Assembly: GCF_000143415.4 (NCBI RefSeq)
Contig: NW_003314359.1
Location: 291,437 to 355,436, forward strand
Length of the DNA: 64,000 bases
From: Selaginella moellendorffii
Lineage: Eukaryota > Streptophyta > Lycopodiopsida > Selaginellales > Selaginellaceae
Direction: 5' to 3'
Part shown: one piece after another, positions 52,130 through 63,714 of the stretch
Layout of the letters: every line of letters begins with the position of its first letter
How positions within the stretch are numbered: the stretch's first letter is position 1
The notes under the pieces: model-generated
Seen by the model: the letters and a program-made list of their open reading frames with translations, nothing else
Told to the model about the DNA's origin: nothing
Database searches by the model: none
Made by a program: the position numbers and the translations under genes

Positions 52130-55093
52130 CTACTCGGGCCCAGCTGCAAGGATTTCCTTGGTCAGGTCCGCGTTCCCCACGCTCTGATCTGTAAAGTTCT
52201 CGAAGTTCTTCTTAAACAGGCCCGCCAGACGATTCAGGGTCTCGAAATAGGCCTTCTTGTCCCACCACTGCCAAATAATTGAAAGCCTCGTGAGTCCAAA
52301 TGGAAAGAACGAGAAACGAGAAAGAGGGAAAAAACACAAGAGCTTCTCTTACCATGTTTTCTGGATGGAGGAACTCGGACGGGACACCTTCCACTTGATC
52401 TGGAATGTGAAGCTTAAAGATTGGAGTCTCCGAGTAGTTTGCTTCCAGCAGCGAGCCATTGTGGATGGCATCGATGATCTTACGAGTGTAGGCCAGCTTC
52501 ATTCTCATCCCGACACCATAGCTGATAAAACAAACAAGATGCCACAACAGTGTGAGATGCATTGCATCATCGAGAGAAGCGCGACAAGGAAAGGTACCTG
52601 CCACCCGTCCAGCCAGTGTTGACAAGCCATGCCGTGGCCCCATAAGTTTTCATTTTCTCCGCCAGCATTGCTGCGTAGCGAGTGGGATGGAGCATAATAA
52701 AGGCCGCCCCGAAGCAGGCAGAGAAAGTCGCCTGTGGCTCCTTGATTCCATCTTCGGTTCCGGCAACCTGGAAGAATTCAACGCACTTGTAACAATCAAT
52801 ACTTTCTCTTGACGTAGACTTACCAAAGCAGTGTATCCACTGATGAAGTGGTACATTGTTTGCGGTAAGTCGAGCTTGCTGACAGGAGGGAGGACCCCAA
52901 ACGCGTCACACGCAAGTAATATCACGTTCTTGGGATGGCCTGCGACGCAAGGAAGTTTGACATTGGGGATGTACTCGATTGGATATGAGGCTCGAGTGTT
53001 TTCTACGAAATATTGCACAGTATTAAGAAACACATAAGGAAAACTTCTTAACACATACCAGTGACACCCTTGTCTTCGTAATCAACTTCACGAGAGTGCT
53101 CGTCAAAGACAACGTTTTCCAGCACTGCAAAAACCGATCATTGAGCCCGTAGTCTGAATAATTAAAATATCAACTTACCAGTGCCAAACTTGATAGCGTT
53201 GAAGATATCAGGTTCTTTCTCCGGTGACAAGTCCACACATTTTGCGTAGCAACCACCTTCGATGTTTGAAACACCATTGTCACTCCAGCAGTGCTCGTCG
53301 TCACCAATTAAGTACCGGTTGTGGTCCGTCGACAATGTGGTCTTTCCGGTACCTGACAAGAAAAGTGCAAGGAAGCGATTAGAAAAGCAAAAGGAGGACA
53401 CGTCCTACCACTAAGCTAGGACCCAATACAATACCTGATAATCCAAAAAACAACGCGACATCCCCGGACTTTCCCATATTGCAACCGGAGTGCAACGACA
53501 AAATTCCTCTTTTCGGCATAAGGTAGTGCATCACACTGAATAGACCCTTCTTCATCTCTCCGGCGTATTGCGTCCCCAGGATCACCATCTCTCTCCTCTT
53601 AAGATTAATATCTACACTAGTGGACGACGTCATGTAGTGTGTATACCGGTTGCAGGGAAACTGGCCAGCGTTATAGATTGTGAAGTCGGGCGCGCCGAAG
53701 TCCTCGAGCTCTTCAACAGTCGGACGAATACACCTGACACCCATACTTTCAGCACTTCTACACTAGAATCTAGTCCGGTAGACAGGCAAGCAGCTGGCCC
53801 AGTAACACACACACACGGCAGAGAAAGGGTTTAGATACGTACATGTTGTACATAAACAAGGAATGATACGCCCGTGCTGATATAATTCGGACTTTAATTT
53901 TGTTTTCGGGATCCCAATTTAAAAACTGGTCATTGACAAACACCTGCGAGCGCAAACACGTCAAAATCCCACCACGACTTGAGAAACTAGCACAAGTCAC
54001 CTTCTCCAGAGAGTTGAGATAATCCACAGCTCGTTCGCGATTGATCAAGAAAGTCTCCGCATCCATTTCAATATTTGGAGAACCTCTGTGAAAGGCAAGG
54101 ATTAGATTTTTGCAAAACTTTGTTTCAAAAGCTTACTTTCCCCACCACAGGTCGTCCATGGACGTCTCCTCTCGCACAACGCGTTTGTCTTTAGGAGAGC
54201 GTCCAGTCTTAGCTCCAGACAGGGTGGCCAGAGCACCAGTGGACGTAATGTACGAGCCCTTCTCATACTTGATAGCCTGCTCATACAGCTCTGCCACCAC
54301 ACACATGAAGATCACGTTAAACATCAGCCGAGAGAAACATGACAAACCAACAACTTTGCGAGCAAAGAATCAAAGGTGGATGCAATCAGCCGCCAACCCA
54401 CAACAACCAAACCAGACCAGGAACAAAACCCAACACGTACAACTCGTGTGGCTACCAAGTTCACGAAGAACGGAAAAAATAACTAAAGCTAAGCTACGTC
54501 CTAGATAGAATCGAAGCAACAGAAAGCAAATGGCTGGAAAAAAACAATGGAATGGAACAGTGCTTATCACCTGCTGGCGAAAGGTTGTAGAGCACATGAG
54601 TGAACTTGAGGGCACTGTCACTGATATTCGGCCTCACAGGGACCAAGCTGACAGGCTTCTCGATTTTATTCTCGGGATCACCACGGACGACCTGAGGGCC
54701 TCTTTCCCGAGTGAGAGAAGCCAAGGAAGCACTACACACACAATAAAAAGAGGGATTAGCCAAGAAAATGACCACCACGAATAAAAAATGCGAAGGAACG
54801 AACGATCACCTGATGGATTCCATCTGCTGCCTCTCTCCAAAGGGAGACATGGCGCCGCCTCTGGGAGTGGTGGCTCCCTTGGGCGTCGTCCCCTTAATCG
54901 GCGTCGATGGAGCCGATCTCTTCTTCTGGAGCGAGTGGAGCTCGTCCAGGCTCTGGACCTTGATCGGCGGGACGCTGTCATCGGTGCAAACATCGCGGTG
55001 CTTGTGCGTCTTGATCTTGGACAGGCCATTCGGGATCCCATTCCCGTTGGTGGCCACCAGCGAATCGGCGCTGCTGCTGTCGGCAGACGCCAT
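52130..55093 (-). CDS. PCK: ATP-dependent phosphoenolpyruvate carboxykinase
   Basis: Twelve exons (55093-54810, 54731-54571, 54290-54137, 54085-54001, 53943-53843, 53733-53435, 53352-53179, 53124-53059, 53002-52824, 52767-52598, 52521-52353, 52267-52130) give 659 residues. A plant-type N-terminal extension of about 100 residues, rich in Ser/Thr-Pro ([20 protein letters not shown]), carries likely phosphorylation sites. The enzyme core has [26 protein letters not shown]-type substrate loop (RYTHYMTSS), the kinase-1a loop [13 protein letters not shown], kinase-2 [12 protein letters not shown], and adenine-binding [19 protein letters not shown]. It converts oxaloacetate to PEP in the cytosol in gluconeogenesis. 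The start at 55093 follows a probable leader-intron acceptor (GATGCAG at 55122), so the in-frame Met at 55135 is rejected. Confidence 0.95.
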
Positions 55094-56260
55094 CTCCTCC
55101 GCTGAGATTTCTGGCGATTCCTGCATCAAGATCAAAGATTATCGTGAAATCCCTGCATGGATCGATCGGATCGATGGCAAGAACGAGATATTACGGGCAA
55201 AGATTCGTCGAATTGCGCAATGCCGCCGATGCGGAAGGAAGATCCAATGGCAAAAGCTAGCGGCGAAAAAAGATAGGAGTGCCAAGAGGCAGCTCCTCCG
55301 GAGGATTAAAAAACACCCCTAGCTTCGATCATTCCCCAGCTCAAGAACACACTGAGAGGGGAAGCCTTCCCCCGCCCCCTTTCATATGAAGGCCCCCAAT
55401 CTCGCTAGCTAACTACGCGTCTAACCGCGCAATTACCCAAGCGGTAACTTGTGTCCACTCCGTGAACCGGGCGGTACAACGGCGCGGTAGCTAGGTTCGA
55501 CTCAGGCTCGGAGGCGGGCAGATACGGTGTTTGAGCGGCGGCTGCGGCAAGGTTCGGTGCAAATAATTGAGGCATGAGAGAAAGGTTCGGCAATAAGGTC
55601 CGGTACAAAGAGCTAGGCCCGGTCGCAAGGTTCGTGGGTGGGATTCCAAAGCTACGCAGACCTGAAATATTCCGCTTGTGTCAGGCTGCCTGATTGCCGG
55701 CGTCAGCGCGCCGCGCAGGCACTTGACTGACGCCGCTAGCAAGCGGAGTGACAGATTCATGCCGTCCACGTGGATACACACGTGCCTGTGATCCAGCCGT
55801 TGCCCCACCGAAATAGAAAGCGGATGAAAAACGACGCATCCCAGCCGCCGGGGACGACCGGCCGGATCACTTCCACGTGTATCGCATCTATTGAGATCCA
55901 AGTTTGAGCCATTCGCGCGGCGAGAGTTGAGAATCAAGATGGATTGTTGTTATCGTCGCATCATCGATCGCCAATCTTATCAAACAAGCAGCACCATGGG
56001 TTTGACCTTTGATTTTTTGGAGCACTCCACATTTGAAGCATCACGGGCGGAAAATAAAGAAAGAGAAAAAAAGAAAGGTCGCGCGGCTTTTGATACCTCA
56101 GTGCGCAAATCCGACTGAATCTGGATCCAAAGTTAAAAAGAGTCATGATCCACATGGCGTAGAAAACGTATGTTTTGCCAAATGAAAAATACAAGAGTAT
56201 GGTACCTTTTGACACACCAGGAAACTTCGTTGGTTCAACTTTAATCGCGTTTGATCGAGA
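55094..56260. other. Intergenic, PEPCK promoter side
   Basis: 1.17 kb containing the PEPCK leader (with a probable 5'UTR intron ending at 55122) and promoter, then 55400-56000 of GC-rich non-coding sequence, then the CCDC47 3' region. No gene or RNA is supported. Confidence 0.5.
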
Positions 56261-57993
56261 TCAGTGAGCTCGGGTCATCCTCATCTTTGGCATGGATTTC
56301 TTGAGCTGCTTCGCGCGCTCCTTCTCTTCCTTCCTGCGGAGGGCCTCGGGGCTCAAGCGCGACTCGAGCTCCTCGGCGGCCCTTCGTTTCTCCTCTCGCT
56401 TGCGAGTCATGGCTTCGTGGCGAGCGTTTTGGGCCTGCTTCAACGCTTCCTGCTGCGACTTTTGCCTTGCCGGGTCGACTTTCGCCCGAGCCTGCAGGGA
56501 ATAAACAAAGCGAGAAATTGAAACGTTTAGCAGGAAACTTCGAAAGAAAATACCACCTGTGGACTAAGTTTGTAGCGGCCAACCGCATCGATGAAATGAG
56601 GAACCATCTGGATCAGTCGAGAAATCTCTCCCATGCGGTTTGCAGGCGGGAGATAAAACTTGAACTGGAGGAGCTTCCTGTGCACACCGAGGGGATACAC
56701 ATCCGACAAGTGAAGAGAAACAAAGTTGGCTCCGTGTTCTTTGAACGTCTTCTCTCCAAGGGCCTGCCAAATTCATACTCTGTCATCTCGAATAATCGAA
56801 ATCTATAGAAAGACAAAGAAAAACCATGATAGATGGTTACGTACCATATCCAAAACCGCGTCGGTGAGCAAATCGTTCGAGACTTCCCGCGACTCTGCAA
56901 TGACTGCGAGATCCTCAGACAAGGATTTACCTCGCGAGGACGGCGTCAAGATGGTCGCAAACTGCTGCAAATCTCGTACGTCTTTGCTCATCGCCTTGGC
57001 ATTCTTTCGACGTGCCACTGCCGCGACAACGTTGTCCATGCTCTCGTCGTTCATGAAGACCTGGATGGTGATCTCGTCTTTCGCCGGCATCACGTAGTAC
57101 CAGAGGCAAGAGATTAAGTCTTGCCTGTTCTTAAGCTCCATCGTCGCGAGCATTCCCTGGCAGTACCTCCTCCCAGAAGCGTAGAACTTGAAAACGTTCT
57201 GCCCTTCCTTCATGAGTAGCGCCGCATCCTCCGCCTCTCCGATCCCCAACAAGCTAAAGTTCTTCTCGAAGATGCTGCCTTTGCCTGCGTACTCACCAGC
57301 CCAGGCCAAGGCAATCTTCTCGTTTTCCTTCCTTCCGAGAAAGTACTTCGCCGCGTAAGCCACCAAGAACACCACTGAGAAGGCCTCCATGTAGTAGTTT
57401 TGAGGACCGCTGGGAGCTCGGCGATTGCTACTCGGGCTTGGCGAAGTCTTTGCAGGAGCAGCTTCTTCCGGCTCCGGATCTTCACTCGGCAAGCCCTCGA
57501 ACTCATCCTCGTCCCACTGCTCCTGCTGCCTCCGAGGCTTTTCCACGCTCGCAACAGGCTCTTGGATTCTTTCCTCACGGTCCACTTCCGGCTTCTCGAA
57601 CGGATGATGAGCTGCCGGAGGCCCGCGGTCGGTCTCGAAGCCGGGACGTCTAACGGCGTGTGGAGGAACCACAATCGGCGCTTCTCCATCAAATTCCTCA
57701 TCCAGCTCGTCTCCAAAGCCATCGAAATCGGTCGCCCCACTGCCAGGGACTGGAGAAAACGCGGATGTCCGCACCACCTCCTGGCCCAGAATCGCAACGA
57801 CCGAGATCACAGCCAGACACCACCATAGCTGCTGGTCGAGCCGCAAGGATCTTAGCCTGCTACCACGCGCTCCATTCAGATCCTAGACCGTGAAAGAAAC
57901 CACTTACCTGGCGCTGGATTTCGTGAAGATCTTGGCTCCGGATCCTCCCCCGGCGATGAGAGCCGCCGCCACAAGCCCCACCGTCATCGCCAT
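56261..57993 (-). CDS. CCDC47/DUF1682-type ER membrane protein
   Basis: Exons 57993-57908, 57859-56845, 56763-56557 and 56491-56261 give 512 residues. Exon 2 has an acidic luminal part (DFDGFGDELDEEFDGEAP) and one TM helix (YYMEAFSVVFLVAYAAKYFL), then the conserved cytosolic domain (FKFYASGRRYCQGMLATMEL, LTDAVLDM). The C-terminus is a Lys/Arg/Glu coiled coil (RHEAMTRKREEKRRAAEEL) ending KKSMPKMRMTRAH. CCDC47 is part of the PAT chaperone complex at the ER translocon in animals. The start is uncertain: exon 2 has no in-frame ATG, and the only ATG that joins in phase is in a small upstream exon (MAMTVGLVAAALIAGGGSG), leaving the hydrophobic segment WWCLAVISVVAILG internal. An alternative acceptor at 57884 breaks the frame. 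Confidence 0.82.
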
Positions 57994-58149
57994 CGCTACT
58001 AGGGCTTTCTACCGACGTCAGCCCTAAAACTAAAGGTTTTTCGCGCCACTCTATTTTAACATTTTGGGCGAGAGGGAATCGAGGAGCCCCGGAAACGACA
58101 ATTCTGCCGCGAGTAGAACTTTAGCGCAGACGGCTGTGTTCTTGCGACC
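57994..58149. promoter_or_regulatory. Divergent promoter, CCDC47-like / SRPBCC
   Basis: 156 bp between opposing start codons at 57993 and 58150, with CTACTAGGGCTTTC and AGCCCTAAAACTAAAGG-type telo-box-like elements. Confidence 0.45.
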
Positions 58150-58626
58150 ATGGCGGTCTGGCGAGGAGGAACGTCGGCAGTGATCCGAGCTCCAATCGAC
58201 AAGGTATGGGAAGCTACGCGTGACTTTGCTGGAATTCTAGATTGGACGGGGCTAGCGCTCTCGGTCCCGGGCCTGGAGATGACGATCACGAGCGGCGAAC
58301 CGCCAATTCCAGGCTGCGTGAGGTGCTTCACGGTCGCGCAGCCGGATGGGGGCAAGATCGTCTTGGCTCGCGAGACGCTGCTGGAATTCGACGAGGAGCA
58401 GCACAGGTTCAAGTATCGCGTGGACGATCACAAGGTTTTGGACGGCTATGTCGCGACCTTCGCACTGTCCAGGCAGGGGGACGGCGGGGATGCAGCGACG
58501 CTGCTGGAATGGACGTACGAGATTCCGGCAGATGAAGCCGATCCATCCAAAGAAGGTGCTGTCGACAAGGAAGCTATGGGATTATACCACCTCTGCATCG
58601 AATCCCTCAAGAAGATCCTCGAGTAA
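58150..58626 (+). CDS. SRPBCC (polyketide cyclase/Bet v 1-like) protein
   Basis: A single exon of 158 residues. SAVIRAPIDKVWEATRDFAG is the classic N-terminal helix-grip start of the family, followed by GCVRCFTVAQPDGGKIVLAR, ETLLEFDEEQHRFKYRVDD and the C-terminal helix YHLCIESLKKILE that lines the ligand cavity. Relatives in plants include lachrymatory-factor-synthase-like and PYL-like proteins, but the PYL gate and latch residues are not evident, so a hormone-receptor role is not supported. The ligand is unknown. A broken tandem copy follows at 59000. Confidence 0.87.
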   Translation: MAVWRGGTSAVIRAPIDKVWEATRDFAGILDWTGLALSVPGLEMTITSGEPPIPGCVRCFTVAQPDGGKIVLARETLLEFDEEQHRFKYRVDDHKVLDGYVATFALSRQGDGGDAATLLEWTYEIPADEADPSKEGAVDKEAMGLYHLCIESLKKILE

Positions 58627-58999
58627 GACTGGCAGATACTTTATTTGTCCCAAAGAATAAGTGGTTGGGAAATTAGGCCTTTTCTTCCCATCTAGCCATG
58701 AATATTCCTTACTTTATTTTATCTATAAAGAAGGATCGAACCCGAGATTCAGAGACCAAGGTGGGGCAGGGATTTCTCCCGAAAAAGAGAGGAATCTCCG
58801 AAATATCGAGAGAAAGCTTACTGAATTCGATGAGAGGATTGGCTAAGCTCGTTTAGTGAGCTGGCGAACCAGAACTAGGGTTACTTAAATTTTTAAGGGC
58901 TATGGCAAATTTAAAAAAACCTTTCGCGCCAGAATTCTAGTGCAATCGGGGAGCCCCGCGAGAACAAAACTTGGCGCACGGGAGGAGTGTTTTCCCACG

Positions 59000-59438
59000 A
59001 TGGAGATCTGGCGAGGAGGAGCTTCTGCAGTGATCCGAGCTCCAGTCGACAAGGTATGGAATGCCACGCGTGATTTTGCTGGAATTTTAGAATGGGCTCT
59101 CTTTCCCCGGCCTGGAGATGACGGGGAATCGCCAAATTCCAGGCTGCGTGAGGCGCTTCACGATTGCGCAGCCGGATGGGAGCAAGATCGTCTATGCTAA
59201 TGAGAGGCTGTTGGAGTTCGAGGAAGAACAGCAGAGATTCAAGTATCGCGTGGATGATAACAAGCTCTGGCGCGGCTATGTTGGCGCTCTCCAGCCAAGG
59301 GGACGGCGGGGATGCGCAGACTCTGGTCGAATGGACGTACGAGATGAAGCCGATCCATCCAAAGAGGCTGCTGTCAACAAGGAAGCCATGAGCGTATACC
59401 ACCCGTGCATTGAATCCCTCAAGGACCTCTTCGAGTAG
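59000..59438 (+). pseudogene. Frameshifted tandem copy of the SRPBCC gene
   Basis: MEIWRGGASAVIRAPVDKVW at 59000 matches the intact gene at 58150. An 11-base deletion after FAGILEW shifts the frame; similarity resumes in another frame (IPGCVRRFTIAQPDGSKIVY, LLEFEEEQQRFKYRVDD) and ends YHPCIESLKDLFE at 59438. At least one more small deletion lies in the LQP-GRRGCADSGR region. The upstream leader is also duplicated (TTTCGCGCC..., about 58920-58995 versus 58038-58145). Confidence 0.88.
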
Positions 59439-59551
59439 ATGAAATTGAAAACTAAAGAATACTCGTCGTCGCAAACCAACTTCTTTACGTTGATCTTAAC
59501 AATAATCAAAGAATCGATTCAACGAAGCTAGCAGCCACGACTATAGCACTT

Positions 59552-59625
59552 GCTCTCGTGGCCAAATTGGACAAGGCACTTGACTTCTAATCAAGGGATT
59601 GTGGGTTCGAGTCCCACCGGGAGTG
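59552..59625 (+). tRNA. trnR-UCU: tRNA-Arg (TCT)
   Basis: A 74-base cloverleaf: acceptor GCTCTCG / CGGGAGT plus G, D-arm with GGCCAAATTGGACAAGGC, anticodon stem CTTGA / TCAAG with loop CTTCTAA (anticodon TCT), T-arm GTGGG-TTCGAGT-CCCAC. Two G-T wobble pairs are in the acceptor stem. No intron. Confidence 0.93.
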
Positions 59626-61579
59626 TTTCTTCTTCGATTTCGATGTTTGGCATCACATTACAAGCGTTGCTTGGCATGTAAATCATGTCGCTTAAGTTTT
59701 GCGTCTTCGCTTAAAGATCAACAGCTAAGTGGATCAACACAAAAAGTTTTTGTCAAAGCAACAGCCACAAGACAATTCGCTTTGGTGGCGATGTTGGTGT
59801 TTTGGACAATGACAAAGCGGGCATTTGTTTATTCGCCTAAGATTCGTCACTGTAGGCTCTCACTTCGGGCCCCTTTGGGAAATACATTTTCTCCATGGGG
59901 CATTGCCGCATTGGAATCTTCATTCCTCGAAAAGATGTTTGTTTTCTGGCCTAAAGTTGTCACTTTGCAGAGATTGACTGCCCAGCCCGGGAACGAAAAT
60001 TTTCCGGGCAGCATGCCATGATCAATCTACAAGTAGCGCCTAGAAAGCACTTAACAACAACAATAAAGCCTTAGAAAAATAGTGTCGATTGAGTTTCTTA
60101 TTGAGCGGAAAAAGCTGGCCCTGTCCTCCAATATAATCAGTGTCCCAAGCCAATGCCACTATTCTATGGGATCCAAGTGAGTGGCGTACGGACTGGAAAC
60201 CTCAGTGATGATCGTCCTTTCGATATGTATATTTCCTCTCGAATCCACAGTACACCACACACAAGCACGGTCTTCCTGATGGATCGACACGACGAGACCC
60301 AATTGATACATTCATTCATGGCCAACAAGAAAAACACAAAGAATACGAGCATTCCGCCAAGTTAGCTGCGATCGATCTATCCGAGAGAGAGCGAGCGAGA
60401 GCGAGCGAGAGAGGTGGGCAAACACATGCCCTGTTCGTCCAAGCTCCGACCGCGAGGAGCAGGTTCCAACCAAACTCCAGCGGGGGCCGTACGCGAATAT
60501 GCCATTCCGTACGAAACGTGCGTGCCGTACGGGGGTGCCCACACGGCATATTCCAGATCTGCCGTACTCATGGCCATCCCCACCATTCATGCGCGCGTGT
60601 GTGTGTGCGCGCGTTGTGTTTGTGTGTGTTGTTGTGTGTGTCTCCACTTTAAAGTCCCTCTCTTCTTCTACCCTGCTCCCATTCTCGCGACATCCAAACG
60701 TTGGACTGCTGATCCATCCGCCCGTGTGTAAAGGGCAGCTACCATCGATCCACCGGGCCGCCGGGCAGGCAAGCATCGACGTAGTACTTATCCTGGGGAG
60801 CAATGCGACAACACCACCTCTTTGGCGGCGGCGGCGGCGGCGGCGGCGAGGAGCTGGAAGGGCGCGATTGACCACCGGGGCGCGACAATGGATGGCTGGA
60901 GTGATGATCGCGGCGGCAGCGGGCATTCCGTTTAGGTCAGTGGCGAGGCAGCGAAGCAGCGAGGCCACGATTCGATCGCTACCCATCTTTGGGCCGCTGT
61001 TGGTTGTCCCCTTTTGTCCCCATCGACGCTTGGGGAAATTCTTCCCTGGCCCCTCGCCCGGGAAGGGCGCCGCCACCTCCCTATTCTTTCTCGGGCTCCT
61101 TCCCAACACTCTGGGAGCTCGGCGACGCGCCACTGTGATGCCGCGCTTCGATCGCCAAGCTCGAGATCGGTGAGAGTGAGAGAAGCGAGAGAGAGGGAGG
61201 GAGAGAGACGGGGATGATTCTTCCTTCTTCGAGCGAGAGATCACTGCGCTGTCTTCTCTTTTTTCTCGTTCGAGGAATTCGAGCACAGTGGCCGCTTATC
61301 ACATTCGCCCAGAGCTCCGTACCCAAGTGATGGTTTTCTTGATCCATCCCCCTGATCCTTGATGGGTCGCTTCCAATCCCTCGCAGCCCATCGTTTTCGT
61401 CCTCCTCCCTCACAGCTCTTGGCTCTATCGCTCTCAGACCATCGCTAGAAGCAAGCGAGCAAAGCGAACGACCGTCCTTATCTTCTCTTGCTCTCTCTCT
61501 CTCTCTCTCTCGCTCTCTCTCTCTCCCCCGCATTTTCCATTGCGACGAGGAAGAATTCTTTTCTATCTTCACCGCCCAG
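59626..61579. other. Long intergenic and 5' region of the RWP-RK gene
   Basis: 1.95 kb. 59640-60360 holds no gene. 60400-61579 is GC-rich with simple repeats: GT/TG-rich at 60596-60642, a GGC triplet run at 60821-60848, and CT runs at 61491-61525. It most likely contains the promoter and a long leader of the RWP-RK gene. Long open frames across here are compositional. Confidence 0.5.
61491..61525. repeat. (CT)n microsatellite in the RWP-RK leader
   Basis: An almost pure CT run of 35 bp with one CG interruption, ending 55 bp upstream of the start codon at 61580. Confidence 0.9.
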
Positions 61580-63379
61580 ATGTGGAACTGCGAGGGAGGA
61601 GGGGGTGGTGGTGGTGGTGGTGGTGGAGCTGGCGGCGCCGCCGGGGGTGGCGGAGCAGGATTCCAATTGCCGGACGTCCAGATGATCCAGCAGCAGCAGC
61701 AGCACTTTAATCGGTGGGGTGGGGATTTGGAGCTCGCATCCAGTCCCTACTTCTTGCTCGATGCCGCGGTGTGGGGATCCGATTTGGAGCTGGCCAGCCC
61801 CGGTGGATTCGACTCGTGTATCATGGACTCGTCGTGGACGTCTAGTAAAGATCAGCCGCATTGTTGTGCCGCTCCAGCCGCTCAAGGTACGCAAAGAATT
61901 CTTGTCGAGTCTCTGTTCGAATTCTTCTTGTTTTTTCTTCGTTTTGCTCGTAAGTTTGCGTTGCGTGCGTGTGCGATTTCTCTCTCTTTTGATCTCGTTT
62001 GTTTGTCTCGAACTTGCAAGAGTCGTCATGGAACTTGGAAAACAATTAGTTTGTCAATTGGTTCTAGAGCTTTAGATCTTTGGGTTTCTCTTTTGTTTTC
62101 CAAGCGTTGCCTGTGGACCGATTTCATGGAACTTGTGAAAAACACTCGTTTTGGTGCATGTTGTTTTGTGTTTGTGACCTTGTATTTCCTCGCTTTGCCG
62201 ATCGACTTGTAGATTTCCAATGTGGTCCATCTTCTTTTGTAGGCCTAGAGACCATTCCAAGCCCCACGTCCAGTGCGGTGTCAATCAGGAACTTAAGCCA
62301 CCATAGCTCGCAGCAGCAAAACTTAGTTCCTAGGCAGCAACAACAAAATCTTCATCACCAACATCACCACCATCAAGAACAACATGACCATCACCAAGAT
62401 CATCAACAACAATATCACCTACCAGAGCAGCAGCAGCAGCAATCCTCTTTTCAGGCAAATAACTTATCCGATCACCACCTGGACGTCTCGTCCTCGTCAA
62501 GCGTGAGCAGCTTGTTCAACCGGGCTAGCATCTCCGGCGCCGACTCTGACGCAAACCATCACCACCACCACCACCATAACCATCACAGTCACAGTCACAG
62601 TCACCCTCACCACCACCACCACCACCACCACCACCACCGCCAGCAAGAACAACAGCCCCAGCAGCAGCAGCAAAGATCCAACTGCGGTGACGAGAGCGTC
62701 GGGAGTCCCTCGGGAGGCTCGATTGGATTCAACCGAAACGAAGGTGGTGGCGACGGTGGCGATGGTAACGCCAATGCAGGTGCTATAGTCACCGTTTGCG
62801 ACGGCGCAAACGACCTGGTTGATGTGAGCAACAAGGTGACGTGCAGTGGCTTCCGCGGCCCAACCGAGAGGATGATGGACATAAGCCTCGAAGATCTCTC
62901 CCGCTACTTCACCATGCCGATCACTCAGGCGTCCAAGGAGCTCAAAGTCGGCCTCACCGTGCTCAAGAAGCGGTGCCGCGAGTTTGGGATCCCCCGGTGG
63001 CCTCACCGCAAGCTCAAGAGCCTCGAGAGCTTGATACACAAGAGCCAGGTTAGTGTTCTTTCCTTGTTCCTGGTCGAAAGTTCTTCCGTGAACTTCTGGC
63101 TTTACTTGCCAGGAGTTAGCCAAGGATTCGGATGGAAACGCTCCAAACCCGGTGATCCACGCGGTTCACGAGCTGGAGAAGCAGAAGAAGAAGATGGAGG
63201 AGAGCCCGGGGATGGAGCTGGACGATCGAACCAAGCGGTTCCGCCAGGCAATCTTCAAAGCCAGCTACAAGCAGCGGCGGCGAGCGGTAGCTCCCTGTAG
63301 AAACGGTGGCAGCGGCGGTGGAAACTCTGATTCTTCCCACAACGATGGATCCACCGAGCAGCAAGAGCAGCAGCAGTGA
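61580..63379 (+). CDS. RKD: RWP-RK domain transcription factor (RKD-like) with poly-Gly, poly-Gln and poly-His tracts
   Basis: Exons 61580-61886, 62243-63048 and 63113-63379 encode 459 residues. The RWP-RK DNA-binding domain is near residues 325-370: [55 protein letters not shown] coiled coil follows in exon 3 ([14 protein letters not shown]). No PB1 domain is present, so it belongs to the RKD group (egg-cell and gametophyte regulators) rather than the NLP group. Upstream are a poly-Gly run near the start, several poly-Gln runs, and a His-rich block (about 62556-62640) of CAC/CAT codons. Intron 1 is 356 bp, much longer than usual here. It is followed 335 bp later by another gene in the same direction. 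Confidence 0.9.
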
Positions 63380-63559
63380 AAAAATTCAGGGGCTCCCTTT
63401 AGTCCAAAGGCGACCATTTTGTGACCATTTTTTCTCTTGTTTTTCCTCCCCTTCAAGCTAACAGCAGCAAAGCTTTGGAATTTCGCAAGGAAGAGAGATC
63501 AAACCACGCAGTCGATCATAGAGAAGAATTTTTGTTCGCCTCTAATTTTTAACCAAACG

Positions 63560-63582
63560 AGAGAGAGAGAGAGAGAGAGAGA
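63560..63582. repeat. (GA)n microsatellite
   Basis: A pure GA run 3' of the RWP-RK stop codon. Confidence 0.9.
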
Positions 63583-63714
63583 TAGAAGTACCTTTTTCAT
63601 TCAAGTTGGCTGTGGCGGGAACACCCACGTCTATAAGGAAGTGTGCCCTAATTCGTTGTAAGAGGAAAGGGTTTTCGGTTTTTTCTTGCGCGATCGATCA
63701 ATCCGTGGCTAGCT

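Noticed and set aside
55420-55510. Possible tRNA-like sequence (AGCTAGGTTCGACTC)
   Set aside because: Box B resembles a T-arm but no acceptor, D or anticodon stems can be paired.
60312-61286. 324-codon minus-strand frame
   Set aside because: Arg/Ser-rich, covers simple repeats upstream of the RWP-RK gene, no domain, no splice context.
62497-63123. 208-codon minus-strand frame with a Val-rich run
   Set aside because: The run is the complement of the His-codon repeat of the RWP-RK gene.
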